Shown: in pieces, positions 56,178 through 60,720 of the stretch
Layout of the letters: each line of letters opens with the position of its first letter
Numbering within the stretch: the first letter of the stretch is position 1
Assembly (NCBI GenBank): GCA_020627655.1
Contig: JAHDGM010000012.1
Location: forward strand, 1 to 60,720
Length of the DNA stretch: 60,720 bases
Reading direction: 5' to 3'
From: Hellea sp.
GTDB taxonomy: Bacteria; Pseudomonadota; Alphaproteobacteria; Caulobacterales; Maricaulaceae
Translations under genes and position numbers: made by a program
The notes under the pieces: generated by a model
What the model was told of the DNA's origin: nothing
The model's database searches: none
What the model saw: the letters and a program-made list of their open reading frames with translations, nothing else

Positions 56178-56648
56178 ATGAAAGCAACCAAATTCCTAAA
56201 GACTGCAGAGGTCGAAAAGAAGTGGATTATCGTTGACGCGGAAAACGTCGTCCTAGGTCGTCTTGCGACTTTTATCGCCATGCGTCTTCGCGGTAAACAT
56301 CGTCCTGATTATACACCGCACATCGATTGTGGTGACAATGTAATTGTCATTAATGCGGAAAAAGTTGCCCTAACCGGCAAGAAACGCACAGATAAAGTAT
56401 ACTACTGGCATACAGGTTATCCTGGAGGACTTAAAGAACGCTCCGCCGATAAAATTCTGGACGGCCGTTTTCCAGAGCGGGTCATGAAGAAAGCCGTACA
56501 GCGTATGCTTCCAAAAGAAAGTCCTCTGGCACGTAAGCAGCTGTCAAATTTGCGCGTTTACGCCGGGACAGATCATCCACATGAAGCTCAAAGCCCTGAA
56601 GTCATCGACTTCAAGTCCATGAGCCCTAAAAATGTGAAAGAGAACTAA
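56178..56648 (+). CDS. rplM: 50S ribosomal protein L13
   Basis: A 156-residue L13. The sequence [12 protein letters not shown] near residue 20-31, [12 protein letters not shown] near 39-50 and H-T-G-Y-P-G-G-L-K near 78-86 are diagnostic. P-E-R-V-M-K-K-A-V-x-R-M-L-P follows near 97. First gene of a two-gene ribosomal operon; rpsI starts 3 bases after the stop. Confidence 0.98.
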   Translation: MKATKFLKTAEVEKKWIIVDAENVVLGRLATFIAMRLRGKHRPDYTPHIDCGDNVIVINAEKVALTGKKRTDKVYYWHTGYPGGLKERSADKILDGRFPERVMKKAVQRMLPKESPLARKQLSNLRVYAGTDHPHEAQSPEVIDFKSMSPKNVKEN

Positions 56649-56650
56649 TC

Positions 56651-57145
56651 ATGTCTGATACTAATACACTTGAAGACTTGAAATCCGTAATGGACGGTAG
56701 CGCGGCAACAGAAAACGCCGCCGAGCAAGTCGTTATCCGGGAACCCAAGATTGACGAACAGGGCCGCTCCTACGCAACAGGGAAGCGGAAAAACTCTATC
56801 GCGCGTGTATGGGTTAAACCAGGTTCTGGTAAGATCACCGTCAATGGCCGAGATCAGGAAACCTATTTCGCACGTCCCGTTCTGCGCCTTATCATTCGTC
56901 AGCCATTTGAAGTCGCTGAACGTCTTGATCAATATGACGTAATCGCAACTGTTAAAGGTGGCGGACTGTCTGGACAAGCCGGTGCGGTGAAGCACGGAAT
57001 TTCAAAAGCCTTAACATATTACGAGCCTGCACTGCGTGGCCCTCTCAAAGCCGCTGGCTTCCTGACACGCGACTCTCGTGTTGTTGAGCGTAAGAAATAC
57101 GGTAAAGCGAAAGCCCGTAAGAGCTTCCAATTCTCGAAGCGTTAA
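56651..57145 (+). CDS. rpsI: 30S ribosomal protein S9
   Basis: A 164-residue S9 with an N-terminal extension of about 40 residues, common in alphaproteobacteria. The core starts at [13 protein letters not shown] near residue 41-53. [15 protein letters not shown] near 103-117 and the C-terminal [11 protein letters not shown] tail that reaches the P-site tRNA are intact. A strong terminator follows. Confidence 0.98.
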   Translation: MSDTNTLEDLKSVMDGSAATENAAEQVVIREPKIDEQGRSYATGKRKNSIARVWVKPGSGKITVNGRDQETYFARPVLRLIIRQPFEVAERLDQYDVIATVKGGGLSGQAGAVKHGISKALTYYEPALRGPLKAAGFLTRDSRVVERKKYGKAKARKSFQFSKR

Positions 57146-57175
57146 GAATACAGAATACTTTTTATTCTATTTATC

Positions 57176-57205
57176 AAGGCGCTTCGTTTCGAAGCGCCTT
57201 TTTTT
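57176..57205 (+). terminator. intrinsic terminator after rpsI
   Basis: AAGGCGCTTCG (57176-57186) pairs perfectly with CGAAGCGCCTT (57190-57200) around TTT, followed by a run of T. It closes the rplM-rpsI operon before argC. Confidence 0.92.
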
Positions 57206-57222
57206 GTTGAAAGATTGGAAAT

Positions 57223-58263
57223 ATGCCCAGCCCGCATAACATCGCTATATTAGGAGCTTCAGGCTATACGGGTGCTGAAGCTATTCGTTTAGTCAAAGGC
57301 CATCCACAGCTAAACCTGACAGCTCTCACTGGTCATAGCCGCGCGGGTCAGGCTCTGGCGGATACCTATCCTAACTTTGCCGGATTGGGGCTTCCGGATC
57401 TACAATTATGGGAGGACGTCAACTGGAATGAGATTGACGGCGTATTTGCCTGCCTTCCTCACGGAGCAAGCCAGGAAACGATCGCTCAAATAAAAGATAA
57501 AGTTGATACCGTCATTGATCTTTCAGCAGATTTCCGTCTCAGAGACCCTGTATTATACGAAGCCACATATGGCAGGCCACACGCTTTCACTGATTTACTG
57601 GACGATGCCATATATGGATTGACAGAGTTTGCCCGTAAAGAACTCGTAGGAGCCAGCCTTGTCGCTTGTCCTGGCTGTTACCCCACATGTAGTCTTTTGT
57701 CACTTCTGCCTGGGGTGGAAGCAGGTCTATTTAACCTTTCATCTATAATAATAGATGCTAAATCTGGCGTAACCGGAGCAGGGCGCAAGGTCAGCGAAAA
57801 CCTCATCTACTCTGAGGTAACAGACGGAGCTCACGCCTATGCAGTGGGTGCTCATCGTCATGCGCCTGAAATCGATCAAATGCTTGAAATAGTATCCAGC
57901 CAATCGACAAAGGTCAGTTTTACGCCGCATCTCCTTCCCATGAACCGCGGCATGATTACAACCTGTTATGTTCAGCTTAACAAGGACGTCACGGCTGATA
58001 GGGTGAAATCCGCTTATAAAGATCGTTACAAAAACGAACCATTTATTCAAATATTGGATGAAGTTCCGCAAACCCGCCATATTCGGGGCAGCAATCGGTG
58101 CGCTATCGGATTATTTGAGGACCGCTCTGAGGGCCGTATGATAATCATTGCCGTTATCGATAATCTAACAAAAGGCTCGTCAGGACAAGCTGTTCAAAAC
58201 TATAATGTGACACAAGGTTGGGACGAAACATTAGGACTGAACGTTTTACCAGTCTTTCCATGA
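57223..58263 (+). CDS. argC: N-acetyl-gamma-glutamyl-phosphate reductase
   Basis: A 346-residue ArgC of arginine synthesis. The Rossmann motif G-A-S-G-Y-T-G-A-E is near residue 10-18; the catalytic cysteine is C152 in A-C-P-G-C-Y-P-T. K-S-G-V-T-G-A-G-R near 182 and the H-R-H-A-P-E-I segment (catalytic His) complete it. The length matches the long (type 1) ArgC. Starts 18 bases after the rpsI terminator, so its promoter likely overlaps that region. Confidence 0.96.
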   Translation: MPSPHNIAILGASGYTGAEAIRLVKGHPQLNLTALTGHSRAGQALADTYPNFAGLGLPDLQLWEDVNWNEIDGVFACLPHGASQETIAQIKDKVDTVIDLSADFRLRDPVLYEATYGRPHAFTDLLDDAIYGLTEFARKELVGASLVACPGCYPTCSLLSLLPGVEAGLFNLSSIIIDAKSGVTGAGRKVSENLIYSEVTDGAHAYAVGAHRHAPEIDQMLEIVSSQSTKVSFTPHLLPMNRGMITTCYVQLNKDVTADRVKSAYKDRYKNEPFIQILDEVPQTRHIRGSNRCAIGLFEDRSEGRMIIIAVIDNLTKGSSGQAVQNYNVTQGWDETLGLNVLPVFP

Positions 58264-58318
58264 TTTTTTAGCGTGACCCTGTCATAAAATTGACGCATAT
58301 AAAGGGTCAGTTATCAAA

Positions 58319-58678
58319 GTGAGTCCTGTGTACAATATATTTAGAAATATAAGTTTCTTAGCAACCTTGGTTGCGTTGTCGGCCTGCAATACTGTCAAAG
58401 TTCCAGAGATCAATCTTCCTGAATTTCGTGACGAGTCGGCTAATGTCGGTGATTATCCCCTAGCTGCGAATGCCCCGCAGGCTCCAACCGATATTCGGAG
58501 CGATGTTGCCTGGGACAATGCCGCTAAGGAACTTATAGCAGTAAGAGACGGATTTTCAGTTCCGCCACAAGGTATGGATTCCTTTCAATCTGATGCCGAA
58601 ATCGAACGAGAGATCCAAACCCTCACAGCAAAAGTCAAAGAGTATAAGCTCGATGATCCGCCTAATCTTCAAGACTAA
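58319..58678 (+). CDS. small hypothetical lipoprotein
   Basis: 119 residues with a GTG start; the signal peptide ends in L-S-A-C (Cys near residue 23), giving a lipidated mature protein of about 97 residues. The mature part has no motif I recognise and is Pro/Asp/Glu-rich near its N-terminus, with a helical segment A-E-I-E-R-E-I-Q-T-L-T-A-K-V near 93-106. It is 3 bases from alaC, so it is co-transcribed with it. This gene lies where alphaproteobacteria often have an unknown small lipoprotein before the aminotransferase. Confidence 0.72.
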   Translation: MSPVYNIFRNISFLATLVALSACNTVKVPEINLPEFRDESANVGDYPLAANAPQAPTDIRSDVAWDNAAKELIAVRDGFSVPPQGMDSFQSDAEIEREIQTLTAKVKEYKLDDPPNLQD

Positions 58679-58681
58679 ACC

Positions 58682-59866
58682 ATGAGCATTAATACAGACT
58701 TCTATCGCATCAAGCGACTGCCGCCATACGTATTTGCCGAGGTTAATAAGTTGAAAGCGGAACTTAGAAAAGACGGACAGGATATTATTGACTTTGGGTT
58801 TGGCAATCCAGATCTGCCCACACCACAACATGTAATTGATAAGCTTATCGAAACAGTACAGAAACCCAGGACTACAGGGTATTCTGTATCTCGAGGCATT
58901 ATGGGCTTAAGGAAAGCTTGCGCGCGATACTATAAGCGCCGTTTTAATGTTGAACTTGACCCTGAAAACGAAATCATCGCTACAATTGGGTCTAAAGAAG
59001 GTTTTGCAAACCTAGCTCAGGCCATCACTGCGCCGGGTGACGTAATATACGCTCCTGACCCGTCTTATCCTTTACATGCCTATGGTTTCATTATTGCAGG
59101 CGCTAAAATTCAACCTATTTCCGCCATCACAGCTGATGAGTATCTTGCCGGCGTGAAAGACACCTTAGCCAGAGCCGATAAACCACCCATGGCCATTGTT
59201 GTGTGTTTTCCTTCAAACCCCACTGGCCATACAGCTGATTTATCATTTTATGAAGAAGTCGTAGCCATAGCAAAGGCCCATGATATCATAGTATTATCAG
59301 ATCTTGCTTATTCAGAAATATACTTCGGCGACAAACCTCCTTCCATATTTCAAGTCGAAGGCGCCAAAGATGTTGCGGTAGAAACAATATCCTTATCAAA
59401 GACATACTCCATGGCTGGATGGCGCATGGGCTTTGCCGTAGGATCGAAAGAGCTTATCGCAGCATTAGCGCGCGTAAAGTCATATTTGGATTACGGAGCT
59501 TTCACGCCTATTCAGGTTGCAGCTTGTGCAGCGCTGGATGGCCCTCAAGACTGCGTTGCTGAAGCGCGCGAAGTCTATAAAAAGCGCCGCGATGTTATGG
59601 TAGAAGCCTTTGGTCGCGCTGGCTGGGATATTCCTAGCCCTGACGCGTCTATGTTTGTCTGGGCACCACTGCCTGAAAAAATGCGCCACTTGGGATCGTT
59701 GGAATTTGCGAAACAGCTCATGCTAAACGCAAGCGCGGCGGTCTCTCCAGGTGTTGGATTTGGCGAAAGCGGTGAAGGCTATGTGCGCATTGCACTCGTT
59801 GAAAATGAACAACGCATACGGCAAGCAGCCCGAAATATAAGAACCTATCTCGACAATGCGGGATAA
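58682..59866 (+). CDS. alaC: aminotransferase, AlaC (glutamate-pyruvate) type
   Basis: A 394-residue class I/II PLP aminotransferase. F-G-F-G-N-P-D-L-P-T-P near residue 38-48, T-T-G-Y-S near 64, the P-D-P-S-Y-P-L-H-A-Y segment near 124-133 and the PLP lysine K240 in S-L-S-K-T-Y-S-M-A-G-W-R are conserved and match AlaC/YfdZ-like enzymes. Alanine from pyruvate is the likely product. In many relatives hom and glpX follow before recJ; here recJ starts within the last 11 bases. Confidence 0.9.
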   Translation: MSINTDFYRIKRLPPYVFAEVNKLKAELRKDGQDIIDFGFGNPDLPTPQHVIDKLIETVQKPRTTGYSVSRGIMGLRKACARYYKRRFNVELDPENEIIATIGSKEGFANLAQAITAPGDVIYAPDPSYPLHAYGFIIAGAKIQPISAITADEYLAGVKDTLARADKPPMAIVVCFPSNPTGHTADLSFYEEVVAIAKAHDIIVLSDLAYSEIYFGDKPPSIFQVEGAKDVAVETISLSKTYSMAGWRMGFAVGSKELIAALARVKSYLDYGAFTPIQVAACAALDGPQDCVAEAREVYKKRRDVMVEAFGRAGWDIPSPDASMFVWAPLPEKMRHLGSLEFAKQLMLNASAAVSPGVGFGESGEGYVRIALVENEQRIRQAARNIRTYLDNAG

Positions 59867-60720
59867 CCTTCTAGGCGTTGAACATTCTGCCCGTGGACGT
59901 CGCTGGGTATTACGAAGTGATCCAGACACTAATCTTGACCCGTATATTAATCACCTAAGGTTGGACCGTTTAACGGCCACGCTATTAGCAGGCCGAAAAA
60001 TCGAACCTGATGCTGCGCGGGATTTTCTGGATCCAAAAATCAAATCCTATATGCCGGACCCTTCATCATTGAAGGACATGGACATTGCCGTTGAGACCAT
60101 CATCCAAGCCATTGAAGGCAAGAAAAATATAGCAATTTTTGCTGATTACGATGTGGACGGCGCCACATCAGCCGCCCAGTTAATTCGCTGGGGCAAGTTT
60201 TATGGTCATGACTTTGACTATTATGTTCCAGACCGGATACGCGAGGGTTATGGCCCTTCAGAAGAAGCCTTCCAGAAACTGAAAGAAAGGGGCGCCGATC
60301 TTGTGATTACTGTCGATTGCGGCGCTGCGGCTTATTCTGCCTTGCGCGCGGCCGAAGGTTTGGGCCTAGATATCGTTGTTATAGATCACCACCTGATGGA
60401 CAATAATTTCCCGCCTTGCAAAGCACTCGTAAACCCAAACAGACCTGATGACGAATCAGGCTTGGGATTTTTAGCCGCGGCGGGCGTGACTTTTATGGTT
60501 CTAGCCGGCCTCAACCGCGAAATGAAAAGAAGGGGGTGGGGCGACGTCCCAAATCTTATCGAATATTTGGGCCTAACAGCTCTTGGCACCATATGCGATG
60601 TCGTGCCTTTAAATCAGCTCAACCGTGCAATCGTAAGACAAGGGCTTAAAGTGCTGACCGCAGTCTATAATCCGGGAGTAGCGGCCCTCGCAGATGTGGC
60701 CGAAATCAGACCACCCTATA
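59856..60720 (+). CDS. recJ: single-stranded-DNA-specific exonuclease RecJ (3' partial)
   Basis: The reading frame opens at the ATG at 59856, overlaps the alaC end by 11 bases, and runs to the window edge without a stop (288 residues visible). The DHH phosphoesterase motif is F-A-D-Y-D-V-D-G-A-T-S-A near residue 95-106. V-D-C-G-A follows near 153 and D-H-H near 177. G-T-I-C-D-V-V-P-L-N near 246 belongs to the core domain. RecJ degrades 5' ssDNA ends in repair and recombination. The DHHA1 and OB domains lie beyond the window. Confidence 0.93.
   Translation, partial: MRDNLLGVEHSARGRRWVLRSDPDTNLDPYINHLRLDRLTATLLAGRKIEPDAARDFLDPKIKSYMPDPSSLKDMDIAVETIIQAIEGKKNIAIFADYDVDGATSAAQLIRWGKFYGHDFDYYVPDRIREGYGPSEEAFQKLKERGADLVITVDCGAAAYSALRAAEGLGLDIVVIDHHLMDNNFPPCKALVNPNRPDDESGLGFLAAAGVTFMVLAGLNREMKRRGWGDVPNLIEYLGLTALGTICDVVPLNQLNRAIVRQGLKVLTAVYNPGVAALADVAEIRPPY

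Overview
The window reads as a chromosomal segment of a compact, free-living alphaproteobacterium, most likely marine. The evidence is a set of alphaproteobacterial gene orders: pcm-tolC, popZ-valS, nrdR-ribD-ribE-ribBA-ribH-nusB-thiL, bamE/ubiquinol-cytochrome c chaperone/plsX-fabH-ihfA-merR, rplM-rpsI-argC, and hemA of the C4 (glycine + succinyl-CoA) type. Base composition is moderate and slightly AT-leaning. Genes are packed: no gap exceeds about 200 bases, same-strand genes often overlap by 1-11 bases, and three convergent pairs share their stop codons in a 4-base overlap. I see no mobile elements, CRISPR or phage genes. The exact clade cannot be fixed from this sequence.

Layout. (1) 1-5.05 kb: a partial alpha/beta hydrolase, metY, a second hydrolase and a fused 3-hydroxyacyl-CoA dehydrogenase/enoyl-CoA hydratase. 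(2) 5.05-21.4 kb: a C1 and quaternary-amine block. It holds a phzF-soxG-soxA-soxD-soxB operon (sarcosine oxidase), an acyl-CoA synthetase, a TmpA/TmpB-like oxygenase pair, a LysR regulator, and the divergent mttB-like and dimethylglycine dehydrogenase genes, followed by betaine-homocysteine methyltransferase (frameshifted) and folD. (3) 21.5-32.7 kb: csaA, tRNA-Cys, pcm-tolC, an unusually long popZ, valS, a nuclease-like EEP protein and a DUF3137 pair. (4) 31.8-39.4 kb, minus strand: one tight directon of SLC13 permease, bpt, a TakP-like TRAP transporter (small permease frameshifted), xthA and a DUF2145 protein. (5) 39.5-60.7 kb: a hydroxyisobutyrate-dehydrogenase-like protein, hemB (interrupted by an in-frame stop), divergent hemA, glyA, the riboflavin/nusB/thiL cluster, bamE, the fatty-acid and IHF cluster, tRNA-Pro, ctaA, rplM-rpsI, argC, alaC and the start of recJ.

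How the genes may work together. The most striking reading is a complete route from a quaternary-amine phosphonate to glycine. A TmpA-like Fe/2OG hydroxylase and a TmpB-like HD-domain oxygenase would turn 2-(trimethylammonio)ethylphosphonate into glycine betaine plus phosphate. The MttB-family methyltransferase and/or betaine-homocysteine methyltransferase would remove the first methyl, dimethylglycine dehydrogenase the second, and SoxBDAG the third. FolD would oxidise the methylene-THF produced. MetY can supply homocysteine to the methyltransferase, and glyA and hemA are further consumers of glycine. A 25-bp inverted repeat with a T-N11-A core lies between the LysR gene and mttB and is a candidate operator for the block.

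Caution. Three genes are disrupted: bmt by a one-base loss in a T run, dctQ by a frameshift next to an A run, and hemB by a TAA exactly at an active-site lysine codon. Either the assembly carries errors or real decay is under way; the sequence alone cannot decide.
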